From Oxalobacteraceae bacterium UBA6018 (GTDB taxonomy: Bacteria; Pseudomonadota; Gammaproteobacteria; Burkholderiales; Burkholderiaceae_D), in NCBI GenBank assembly GCA_002428015.1, contig DIZW01000128.1:591-29163 (forward strand): a stretch of DNA of 28,573 nt, read 5' to 3'. This document shows positions 1 to 7,900 of this stretch, in pieces; the first letter of the stretch is position 1, and every line of letters starts with the position of its first letter. A program made the translations under genes and the position numbers. The notes beneath the pieces are model-generated. The model saw nothing but the letters and a program-made list of their open reading frames with translations, did not search any database and was not told the DNA's origin.

Positions 1-288
1 GCCCAGCCGGAAGTGCGCCAGGCCCTGGAAGATGCCATGCCGCGCCTGCGCGAGATGCTCAGCGACAGCGGCCTTTCGCTGGGCAACGCCAGCGTCAACG
101 CCGGCATGCCGGAGCAGCGCCAGGCCCAGGGCGACATGGACCAGGGCGGCGGGCAAGCTAGGCGTTTCGGCAACGGCGGCGCCGACGCGAGCGCCGACAA
201 CGGCAGCGCGGCGGCGGCCCAGGCGCGGGTGGCGGCGCGCCCGGTGCGCGCGGGCGACGCGCGCGGCGCGGTCGACACCTTCGCGTAG
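1..288 (+). CDS. fliK: Flagellar hook-length control protein FliK, C-terminal end (partial)
   Basis: The window opens inside this gene, in frame 1, and it ends at a TAG at 286-288. The visible part has the pattern VRQALEDAMPRLREML followed by SGLSLGNASVNAG, which matches the end of the conserved FliK C-terminal domain. That domain contacts FlhB and switches export from hook to filament substrates. The last ~60 residues are a low-complexity tail rich in G, A, Q and R, usual for FliK ends. Position directly upstream of fliL agrees with the call. The GTG at 13 is internal and not the start. N-terminal molecular-ruler regions lie outside the window, so overall length and integrity cannot be judged. 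Confidence 0.85.
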   Translation, partial: AQPEVRQALEDAMPRLREMLSDSGLSLGNASVNAGMPEQRQAQGDMDQGGGQARRFGNGGADASADNGSAAAAQARVAARPVRAGDARGAVDTFA

Positions 289-427
289 TTGGCATAAAAG
301 CAGGAAAACCCAGGGGGAAAAGCGGACAACTGGCGTGGCGTGTTTTCAAACCGCCATCGATCCGTGCGGATGTGTGCGGCAAACCACGAGTTGGCTTTGC
401 TTCTTCCCTCTTTTCAACGTTTCTCGC

Positions 428-456
428 TGCTCAGTTATTCACGATAATGACATAAT
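428..456 (+). promoter_or_regulatory. Candidate sigma-70-type promoter upstream of fliL
   Basis: The 204-base gap between fliK and fliL (289-492) is AT-richer than its surroundings. It holds a good extended -10 (TGA then CATAAT, 451-456, five of six matches) and a weak -35 (TGCTCA, 428-433) at 17-base spacing. A second -10-like box, GATAAT, lies at 443-448. No sigma-28 or sigma-54 pair is visible. This may let fliL-R be transcribed independently of fliK. The weak -35 keeps confidence low. Confidence 0.3.
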
Positions 457-492
457 GACGGCATGATCCATTTAGCGCAGTGTTGAGGTACC

Positions 493-990
493 TTGAAAGC
501 GAATCCAAAAATGAAGGCTGATCCGAAGGCTGAGGTCGCGACACCGAATTCGAAGAAGAAGATGCTCGTGATCGCGATCATGGGCGTGCTCGTCATCGCG
601 CTCGGCGCCGGCGGCGCCTGGTTCTTCACCCGCTCCGGCGGCGAGAAGGATCACAAGGCCGAGGCCAAGGCGGAGAAGCCGGAGTTCGTGGCCATCGAGC
701 CGTTCACCGTCAACCTGCAGCCGGAAAACGGCGACCAGTATCTGCAGGTCCAGTTCACCCTCCAGGTGGGCGGCGCCGAGCAGGCCGAGCTGATCAAGAC
801 CAACATGGCGCGCGTGCGCAGCCGCGTGCTGCTGCTGCTGTCGGCCAAGAAGGCATCGGAGCTGACCAGCGTGGACGGCAAGCGCCGCCTGTCGAACGAG
901 ATCATCGCCGCGGTCAGGCAGCCGTTCGCGGAAAAAGGCCCGCCCCAGGACGTGAGCGACGTGTTGTTTACCTCATTTATCATCCAGTAG
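493..990 (+). CDS. fliL: Flagellar basal body-associated protein FliL
   Basis: FliL is an inner-membrane protein around the stator ring that supports torque and stator function. The product is about 165 residues. It has a lysine-rich cytoplasmic N-terminus, one transmembrane segment at about residues 24-46, then a periplasmic domain with the family pattern EPFTVNLQ...QYLQVQFTLQV and a C-terminus ending in VLFTSFIIQ. The chosen start is TTG at 493, because GAGG at 485-488 lies four bases upstream. An in-frame ATG at 511 (six codons later) is a fair alternative but has no clear ribosome-binding site. The stop codon is three bases before the fliM ATG, so the two are probably translationally coupled. 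Confidence 0.92.
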   Translation: MKANPKMKADPKAEVATPNSKKKMLVIAIMGVLVIALGAGGAWFFTRSGGEKDHKAEAKAEKPEFVAIEPFTVNLQPENGDQYLQVQFTLQVGGAEQAELIKTNMARVRSRVLLLLSAKKASELTSVDGKRRLSNEIIAAVRQPFAEKGPPQDVSDVLFTSFIIQ

Positions 991-993
991 ATC

Positions 994-1971
994 ATGGCCG
1001 ATAATTTCCTCTCCCAGGAAGAAGTCGACGCCCTCCTCAAGGGCGTCAACGGCGACCAGGACGACGCCGCGGCGCCCGAAGAAACCTCGGGCGTACGCAC
1101 GTACAACCTGGCCACCCAGGAGCGGATCGTGCGCGGGCGCATGCCCACGCTGGAGATCATCAACGAGCGCTTCGCGCGCCTGTTGCGGGTCGGCCTGTTC
1201 AACTTCCTGCGCCGCAGCGCCGAGGTGTCGGTGGGCTCGGTGCGGGTGTCCAAGTACAGCGAATTCATCCGCAACCTGGTGGTCCCCACCAACCTCAACC
1301 TGGTGCACATGAAGCCGCTGCGCGGCACCGCCCTGATGGTGTTCGACCCGGGCCTCGTGTTCCTGCTGGTGGACAACCTGTTCGGCGGCGACGGGCGCTT
1401 CCACACCCGCGTCGAGGGGCGCGACTTCACCCAGACCGAGCAGCGCATCATCCTGCGCATCCTGGACATCGTGTTCGAGGCCTACACCAAGTCGTGGGAG
1501 CCGGTGTTCCCGGTCGAGTTCGAGTACATCCGCTCCGAGATGAACACCCAGTTCGCCAACATCGCCACCCCCAACGAGGTGGTGGTGTCGTCCACCTTCA
1601 CCGTCGAGCTCGGCTCCGTGAGCGGCCAGATCCACTTCTGCATGCCGTACTCGATGATCGAGCCGATCCGCGACGCCCTCACCTCCAGCCTGCAGGGCGA
1701 GGCGCTGGAAGTGGACAAGCGCTGGATCCGCCTGATGACGCAGCAGATCCAGGTGGCCGAGGTCGAGCTGGTGGCCACCCTGGGCCACGGGCGCGCCTCG
1801 TTCGACGACATCCTGAACATGAAAGTCGGGGACATCATCCCCCTGACGGTGCCGGAGCAGATCCAGGCCACCGTCGACGGCGTGCCGGTCATGGACTGCA
1901 CCTACGGCGTGCTCAACGGGCAATACGCGCTGAAGGTCGAGAAACTGCTGGCCAACGCCGACACTAAATAA
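994..1971 (+). CDS. fliM: Flagellar motor switch protein FliM
   Basis: FliM is the C-ring switch component that binds phosphorylated CheY and links FliG to FliN. The 325-residue product begins with the CheY-binding N-terminal peptide (pattern FLSQEEVDALL at residues 5-15). The middle domain follows (NERFARLLR, then a GTALMVFDPGLVF-type segment and DNLFGGDGR). The C-terminal SpoA-like domain covers about residues 245-320 and includes ILNMKVGDIIPL. Length and domain order are normal. It starts three bases after fliL and is followed 14 bases later by fliN, which has its own GAGGAG site at 1974-1979. Confidence 0.97.
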   Translation: MADNFLSQEEVDALLKGVNGDQDDAAAPEETSGVRTYNLATQERIVRGRMPTLEIINERFARLLRVGLFNFLRRSAEVSVGSVRVSKYSEFIRNLVVPTNLNLVHMKPLRGTALMVFDPGLVFLLVDNLFGGDGRFHTRVEGRDFTQTEQRIILRILDIVFEAYTKSWEPVFPVEFEYIRSEMNTQFANIATPNEVVVSSTFTVELGSVSGQIHFCMPYSMIEPIRDALTSSLQGEALEVDKRWIRLMTQQIQVAEVELVATLGHGRASFDDILNMKVGDIIPLTVPEQIQATVDGVPVMDCTYGVLNGQYALKVEKLLANADTK

Positions 1972-1985
1972 CCGAGGAGTACATC

Positions 1986-2402
1986 ATGTCCGATAATCAA
2001 GACGACCAGAGTATGGACGACGACTGGGGCGCGGCCATCGCCGAGCAGGCCAAGGCGGAAGCCGAGGCCTTGGCCAGCCAGACGGCCTCGGCCGCCGTGT
2101 TCAAGGACTTCTCCAACAAGGGCACCAAGAACGAGACGCCCAACGATATCGACTTCATCCTCGATATCCCGGTGCAGCTGACGGTGGAACTGGGGCGCAC
2201 CAAGATCGCCATCAAGAACCTGCTGCAGCTGGCCCAGGGTTCCGTGGTCGAGCTCGACGGCCTGGCCGGCGAGCCGATGGACGTGCTGGTGAACGGCTGC
2301 CTGATCGCCCAGGGCGAGGTGGTGGTGGTCAACGACAAGTTCGGCATCCGCCTGACGGACATCATCACGCCGTCCGAGCGCATCCGAAAACTCAATAAAT
2401 GA
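1986..2402 (+). CDS. fliN: Flagellar motor switch protein FliN
   Basis: FliN forms the lower C-ring with FliM and takes part in docking of the FliH/FliI export complex. The product has 138 residues. An acidic N-terminal extension rich in D, Q and A covers about residues 1-50. The conserved SpoA domain follows at about 55-135, with ILDIPVQLTVELGRTKIAI, LAQGSVVELDGLAGEP, and an ending FGIRLTDIITPSERIRKL. All are classic FliN signatures. The ATG has a strong GAGGAG ribosome-binding site. The stop overlaps the fliO start as ATGA at 2399-2402. Confidence 0.97.
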   Translation: MSDNQDDQSMDDDWGAAIAEQAKAEAEALASQTASAAVFKDFSNKGTKNETPNDIDFILDIPVQLTVELGRTKIAIKNLLQLAQGSVVELDGLAGEPMDVLVNGCLIAQGEVVVVNDKFGIRLTDIITPSERIRKLNK

Positions 2403-2995
2403 GGGCGGGCGCGCTCGTGGCGCCGCTGCTGGCCGCTTGCGTGGCCGGCGGCGCGCTGGCGGCCGGCCCGGCCGCGCCCAGCGAGGCGGCACAGCCGGCC
2501 ACGGCCGCATCGGTTCCTGCCGCATCGCTTCCGGCCGCATCGGTTCCCGCAGCATCGATTCCGGCCGCGCCGGCGCCGGCCGCATCGGTTCCAGCCGCAC
2601 CGAGCAGCGCCGCGCGCGCCCCCGCGCCCGCGCTGACGGTCACGGCCGGCCCGTCGGCCGGCAACCTGCTGCAGACCATCGCCGCCCTGTGCCTGGTGCT
2701 GGGCCTGCTGGCGGCGCTGGCCTGGTTCCTCAAGCGCTACGGTCCCAAGGCCCAGGGCGGCAACGCCAGCCTGCGCATCGTCGGCGCCCTCAATCTGGGC
2801 GGACGCGAGCGCATCATGGTGGTGGAGGTGGGCGAGCAGTGGATCGTGGTGGGCGCCTCGCCGGGCCGCGTCAACGCCCTGGCCACCCTGCCGCGCCCGC
2901 TCGACGCGCCGGCCGCGGCGGCGCCCGACACCTACCAGCCCTCGGCCACCAGCTTTTCCGAGTGGCTCAAGCAAACCATCGACAAACGCAAGTAA
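2399..2995 (+). CDS. fliO: Flagellar biosynthetic protein FliO
   Basis: FliO helps the FliP ring of the flagellar export gate assemble in the inner membrane. The 198-residue product has a signal-like hydrophobic N-terminus ending near ALAAGPA (residues 20-26), then a periplasmic Ala/Pro-rich linker. One transmembrane helix lies at about 89-110 (LLQTIAALCLVLGLLAALAWFL). The cytoplasmic FliO domain includes LRIVGALNLGGRERIMVVEVGEQWIVVG, the family's most conserved stretch, seen at about residues 124-151. The start overlaps fliN by four bases (ATGA), implying coupled translation. The linker is encoded by a 15-bp tandem repeat (separate entry). Confidence 0.92.
   Translation: MRAGALVAPLLAACVAGGALAAGPAAPSEAAQPATAASVPAASLPAASVPAASIPAAPAPAASVPAAPSSAARAPAPALTVTAGPSAGNLLQTIAALCLVLGLLAALAWFLKRYGPKAQGGNASLRIVGALNLGGRERIMVVEVGEQWIVVGASPGRVNALATLPRPLDAPAAAAPDTYQPSATSFSEWLKQTIDKRK
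2504..2593 (+). repeat. 15-bp in-frame tandem repeat in the FliO linker (6 copies)
   Basis: Six consecutive 15-bp units with consensus gccgcatcggttccN encode AASVP, AASLP, AASVP, AASIP, AAPAP and AASVP. Copies one to three and the sixth are nearly identical at DNA level; the fifth has diverged most. Units keep the reading frame, so copy-number change would only lengthen or shorten the periplasmic linker between signal region and membrane helix. Confidence 0.9.
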
Positions 2996-3009
2996 CCACT
3001 CTGTCCACA

Positions 3010-3775
3010 ATGCCTACACCGTCGTCCCCGATCCGCGCCCTGGCGCCGCGCCTGCTGGCGCTGGCCGTGCTCGCCCTGCCGCTGGCCGCCGCCGCCGCGC
3101 CCGGCATTCCGGCCTTCACCAGCGCGCCCGCCCCCGGCGGCGGCACCGCCTACTCGCTGCCGGTCCAGACCCTGCTCCTGATGACGGCGCTGTCGTTCCT
3201 GCCGGCCGCGCTGCTGATGATGACCAGCTTCACCCGCATCATCATCGTGCTGTCGCTGCTGCGCCAGGCCCTGGGCACCCAGTCGGCCCCGCCCAACCAG
3301 GTCATGGTCGGGCTGGCGCTGTTCCTGACCCTGTTCGTGATGGGGCCGGTGTTCGACAAGATCTACACCGACGCCTACCTGCCGCTGCAGGAGAACAAGA
3401 TCGAAATGGGGGTGGCCATGGACAAGGCGGTGGCGCCCTTGAAGACCTTCATGATCAAGCAGACCCGCCAGGCCGACCTGGCCCTGTTCGTGAAGATGTC
3501 GCATTCGCCGGCGCTGCAGGGACCGGAGGACATCCCGCTGCGGGTGCTGATCCCGTCCTTCGTCACCAGTGAAACTGAAGACCGCGTTCCAGATCGGCTT
3601 CGCGATCTTCATCCCGTTCCTCATCATCGACATGGTCGTGGCCAGCGTGCTCATGTCCATGGGCATGATGATGATGTCGCCGGCGGTGATCTCCCTGCCC
3701 TTCAAGCTGATGCTGTTCGTGCTGGTGGACGGCTGGCAGCTGCTGCTCGGCTCGCTCTCACAGAGCTTCTACTAG
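3010..3775 (+). pseudogene. fliP: FliP, flagellar export gate protein, interrupted by a one-base frameshift
   Basis: FliP forms the core of the FliPQR export gate. Reading from the ATG at 3010 gives a signal peptide (about residues 1-32) and the family hallmarks TSFTRIIIVLSLLRQALGTQ, PPNQVMVGLALFLTLFVMGPV and PLRVLIPSFVTSE (E188). The rest of the family sequence, LKTAFQIGFAIFIPFLIIDM through LVDGWQLLLGSLSQSFY, is in the +1 frame from about 3575. Removing one A from the AAA at 3572-3574 restores a continuous 254-residue FliP of normal length. As written, frame 1 has no stop and runs on into fliQ to 4053, so automated calling would show a false FliP-FliQ fusion. It is either a real inactivation, a sequencing or assembly error, or, least likely, a recoding site. 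No good ribosome-binding site precedes 3010. Confidence 0.9.
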
Positions 3776-3783
3776 GAACCGCG

Positions 3784-4053
3784 ATGACCCCGGAAAGCGT
3801 GATGACGATGGGCCGCACGGCCATGGAGGTGACCCTGATGGTGGCCGCGCCGATGCTGCTGGTGGCGCTCATCATCGGCCTGATCGTCAGTATCTTCCAG
3901 GCCGCCACCCAGATCAACGAGGCCACCCTGTCCTTCATCCCCAAGCTGGTCGGCATTTTCGTCGCCCTGGTGGTGGCCGGCCCCTGGATGCTGGCCGTGA
4001 TGCTCGACTACATGCGCCAGGTGTTCGCCGGCATCCCCGGCCTGGTGGGCTGA
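3784..4053 (+). CDS. fliQ: Flagellar export gate protein FliQ
   Basis: FliQ is a small two-helix subunit that packs around FliP/FliR in the export gate. The product is 89 residues, the usual length. It starts MTPESVMTMGRTAM. The two transmembrane hairpin helices are at about 17-38 and 53-76, and the conserved VSIFQAATQINEATLSFIPK sits between them. The ATG at 3784 is eight bases after the fliP stop, as expected for coupled export-gate genes. It lies in the same frame as the first part of the frameshifted fliP, with no intervening stop. Its own start is the biologically sensible one. Confidence 0.95.
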   Translation: MTPESVMTMGRTAMEVTLMVAAPMLLVALIIGLIVSIFQAATQINEATLSFIPKLVGIFVALVVAGPWMLAVMLDYMRQVFAGIPGLVG

Positions 4054-4079
4054 TGCGCCTGGCCGCGCGCGCCGCATGA
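4053..4079 (+). CDS. Candidate coupling micro-ORF (8 codons) between fliQ and fliR
   Basis: An ATG at 4053 shares its A with the fliQ stop codon (TGATG), reads MRLAARAA, and ends in a TGA at 4077-4079 that overlaps the fliR ATG at 4076 (ATGA). The leader just before fliR has no visible Shine-Dalgarno sequence. A terminating ribosome could therefore be handed from fliQ through this micro-ORF to fliR. There is no evidence that the peptide itself does anything, and the arrangement could be chance in GC-rich DNA. Confidence 0.25.
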   Translation: MRLAARAA

Positions 4080-4927
4080 TCCACCTCACCAGCGCCGAGC
4101 TGAACACCTGGATCGCCGCCCTGCTGTGGCCGCTCTCGCGCATCCTCGGCCTGATCGCCGCCGCCCCCCTGTTCGGCAACGCCAGCGTCCCGGTGTCGGT
4201 CAAGGTGGCGCTCAGCGTGATGCTTGCCGTCATCATCGCCCCCGTCATCCCGGCCCTGCCGGCCACCGATCCGATGTCGATGGCCGGCCTGCTGATCCTG
4301 GTGCAGGAGATGCTGATCGGCCTGGGCATGGGCTTTTCCATGCGCATCGCCTTCGCCGCCATCGAACTGGCCGGCGAGATCAGCAGCCTGACCATGGGCC
4401 TGGGCTTCGCCACCTTCTTCGACCCCGAGACCAAGGGCCGCTCCTCGGCCATCAGCCAGTTCCTGGCCCTGATCGCCACCATGGCCTTCCTGGCGCTCAA
4501 CGCCCACCTGGTGCTGCTGGGCGCGCTGGCCGAGAGCTTCCTCAGCCTGCCCATCGCGGCCACCCCGATGGCCATCGGCGCGCCCTACGAGGTCGTCAAC
4601 TGGGGCGGACAGATCTTCGCGGCCGGCCTGCACCTGTCGCTGCCCATCGTGGCCGCGTTACTGATTACCAACGTCGCGCTCGGCATCCTGACCCGCGCCG
4701 CGCCCCAGCTCAACATCTTCGGGATCGGTTTTCCGGTCTCGCTCGGGGTCGGCCTGCTGGCCATCAGCATCGCCCTGCCCTACCTGGACATGCCGATCCA
4801 GACCCTGCTCAACCAGGGCATCGAGGCCAGCCGGCGGCTGGCGCGCAGCGGCGCGGCGCGCACCCCGGCCATCCTGCCGGCCCCGGGGCCTGCCGGCGGC
4901 GCTGACGCAGCGCATGCTGGGCGATAA
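4076..4927 (+). CDS. fliR: Flagellar export gate protein FliR
   Basis: FliR is the third core subunit of the FliPQR export gate. The 283-residue product begins MIHLTSAELNTWIAALLWPLSRILGLIAAAPLF. It then shows the family signatures VQEMLIGLGMGFSMRIAFAAIELAGE (residues ~81-106) and LGFATFFDP, and the late segment LNIFGIGFPVSLGVGLLAI. Several hydrophobic helices span the protein. The C-terminal ~25 residues are Ala/Gly/Pro-rich and look variable. The start has no obvious ribosome-binding site (see the micro-ORF entry). No flhB follows. The next gene is the giant repeat protein. Confidence 0.96.
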   Translation: MIHLTSAELNTWIAALLWPLSRILGLIAAAPLFGNASVPVSVKVALSVMLAVIIAPVIPALPATDPMSMAGLLILVQEMLIGLGMGFSMRIAFAAIELAGEISSLTMGLGFATFFDPETKGRSSAISQFLALIATMAFLALNAHLVLLGALAESFLSLPIAATPMAIGAPYEVVNWGGQIFAAGLHLSLPIVAALLITNVALGILTRAAPQLNIFGIGFPVSLGVGLLAISIALPYLDMPIQTLLNQGIEASRRLARSGAARTPAILPAPGPAGGADAAHAGR

Positions 4928-4987
4928 AATGGTTTCCTTGTGGCAATTTATCCGATATGATGCACACTGCCCCTCGGAGAAACCCGC

Positions 4988-7900
4988 ATGACTAGCCTCG
5001 TCGCCGCGTTGAGCACCAGCCAGGTTGCGGCGTTGACCACGTCGCAGCTGGCTTCGCTGTCGAGCGACGACATCGCCACCTTCGGCACCGACCAGCTCAG
5101 CGTGCTGAGCACGGCCCAGATCGGCGCCATCGCGGCCGACGGCGTCGCGGCGCTCTCGACCGACCAGATCGACGTGCTCAGCACACGCCAGCTGAGCGCC
5201 CTGTCGAGCGTGCAGATCGGCGCGCTCTCGACCGGCCAGCTGCAGGTGTTCGACACGGCCGACGTGCGCGCCCTGCTCACGGGCCAGTTGGCGGCCCTCA
5301 GCGCGGACCAGATCGGCGCGCTCAGCACGGCCGGCCTGGCCCTGCTGCGCACGGCCCAGGTGGCGGCCCTGACCAGCGTCCAGGCCGCCGGATTGACCAC
5401 CGACCAGATCGCCGCCCTCGGCGCCAGCCAGCTCAAGGCCCTCTCCACCATGGCCATCGGCGTGCTCGCCACCGACCAGCTGGCCGCCATGCAGAGCGGC
5501 GGGCTGGCGCAACTGACCACGGCCCAGATCCGCGCCCTCGGCGCCGACCAGCTGGGCGGCCTGAGCACCGACCAGATCGGCGCGCTCTCGACCGCCCAGG
5601 CCGCCGCGCTGGCCAGCGCCGCCATCGCGGCCCTGTCCACCGACCAGATCGCCGCGCTGGGAACGCGCGACCTGAACGCCCTCACCAGCGTCCAGCTGGG
5701 CGCGCTCGGCGCCGAGCAGGTGCAGGCCCTCACCACCGGCCAGCTGGCCGCGCTCACCACCCGCATCATCGGCGCGCTCGGCCTGGCGCAGGTGGCCAGC
5801 CTCACCAGCGACCAGCTGGCCGCCCTGTCCACCCTGGCGCCGTTCTCCAGCGCCCAGATCGGCGCCCTCACGCCCGACCAGGTCGCCACCCTCGGCACCG
5901 CCGACCTGGCCGCCCTGAGCAGCAACCAGCTGAACGCGCTCGGCGTGGACCAGGTGGCGATGCTCTCGACCGACCAGATCGCCGCGCTCACCACGCGCCA
6001 GGCGGCCCAGCTGTCGACCACGATCGTGACCAGCCTGAACACCGCGCAGATCGCCGCCTTCGAGACGCGCGACGTGACGCACCTGAACAGCGCCCAGCTG
6101 GCGGTGCTGTCGGACGAGCAACTGGCGGCGCTGTCGAGCACCCAGATGCCGGCCCTGTCGAGCAGCGCGCTGGCCGGCCTGTCCGACTACCAGGTCAGCA
6201 TGCTCAGCGCCGCCCAGCTGACCGCGCTGACGGGCCTGGCCACCTTGAGCACGACCCAGATCGCCGGGCTCGGGGCCGGGCAGATCGCCGCCCTCCTGAC
6301 CGGCCAGGTGGCCGCCTTCACCAGCGCCCAGCTGGCCGTGCTGAGCGGCGACCAGCTGGCGGCCCTGACGACCGACCAGATCACTGCGCTGAGCACGCGC
6401 CAGGCCGCCGCCTTGAGCAGCACGCTGCTCGCTTCCCTGAGCACCAGCCAGATCGGGGCCCTGCAGACGCGCGAGCTGGCGCTGTTCTCATCCGGCCAGG
6501 TGGCCGCCCTCACGCTCGAGCAGACCGCCGTGCTCACCAGCGCCCAGGTGCACGCCTGGAGCACGGCGGCCGCCACCGGCCTCACGCTCGAGCAGATCGG
6601 TGCCCTCAGCGACACCCAGCTCGACGCGCTGCGCTCGCTGGCGGCGCTGACCACGCGCCAGATGGGCGGCCTCACCACGTCCCAGCTGGCCGCCTTGAAC
6701 GATCCGGACCTGCTCAGCCTCACCACGCGCCAGGTGGCCGCGCTGGGCGGCGACCAGCTGCTGGGACTGTCCACGGCCCAGGTAGCGATCCTCACCACGG
6801 CCCAGGCGCGCGCGCTCGACCCGGCCGCCCTGGCCACCCTCAGCACCGACCAGATCGGCGCCCTGGCGCTGGCCGACGTGGCCGCGCTCAGCACACGCCA
6901 GGTGGCCTGGCTGGGGCTGGACCAGCTGGCCGCGCTCGGCTCGGCCCAGCTCAACGCGCTCACCAGCGCCCAGGTGTCGGCCCTGACCGGCGAGCAGGTG
7001 GCCTCGCTCTCGAGCGCCCAGCTGGCCGCGCTGTCCAGCCTGGACGGCCTGAGCACGCGCCAGATCGCCAGCCTGGCCACCGTACAGCTGGCCACCCTCG
7101 GCACCGACGCCATCAGCGCGCTGCAGGTGCGCCAGATCGCCGCCCTGCTGCCCGAGCAGGTGGGCGCGCTCACCACCGACCAGCTGGCCGCGTTCAGCAC
7201 CGCCCAGATGCACGCGCTCTCGAGCACGACCCTGGCCGCCCTCACCACCGACCAGGTGGGCGCGATCAGCGTGGACGACATCGCCGGCCTGAGCACGCGC
7301 CAGGTCGCCGCCCTCGGCAGCGCCCAGCTGGCCGCCTTCAGCGACGCCCAGTGGGCCGCCTTGACCAGCGCCGAAGTGGCCGCCCTGCGCACCGAGCAGT
7401 TGCTGACCTTGAACACGGCCCAGCTGGGCGCGCTGGCCTCGCTCGACGGCCTGAGCACGCGCCAGGTCGCCGCCCTGAGCACCGCGCAGGTGGCCGGCAT
7501 CGGCCTCTCCGCCATGGCCCTGCTGCAGACGCGCCAGCTGGCCGCGCTGACGGCGCGCCAGGCCGCCGCCCTCGGCACCGACCAGCTGGCCGCCCTGTCC
7601 AGCCTGCAGGTGCGCGCCTTGAGCACGGTGGCGCTGCGCGCGCTTGGCACCGACAGCATCGCCGCGCTCACGGCCGACGACATCGGCGGCCTGCGCACCA
7701 GCGCGCTGGCCGCGCTCTCGACCGACCAGGTGGCCGCGCTCACCACGACCCAGATGGCGGCCCTGCAAAGCGCCCAGCCGGGCGCCTTCAGCAGCGCCCA
7801 GCTGCGCGCGCTCGGCACCGACCAGCTGGCCGCGCTGGCCACCCTGGCCGGCCTGTCCACGCGCCAGATCGTCACCCTCGGCACCGACCAGCTGGCCAGC

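Noticed and set aside
415..447. Sigma-28 promoter before fliL (CAACGTTT ... CACGATAA)
   Set aside because: The two half-sites are 17 bases apart; FliA promoters need about 11.
3010..4053. A FliP-FliQ fusion protein
   Set aside because: The open frame exists only because of the one-base shift in fliP and the lack of stops in the wrong frame. FliQ has its own start, and the true FliP C-terminus ends at 3775.
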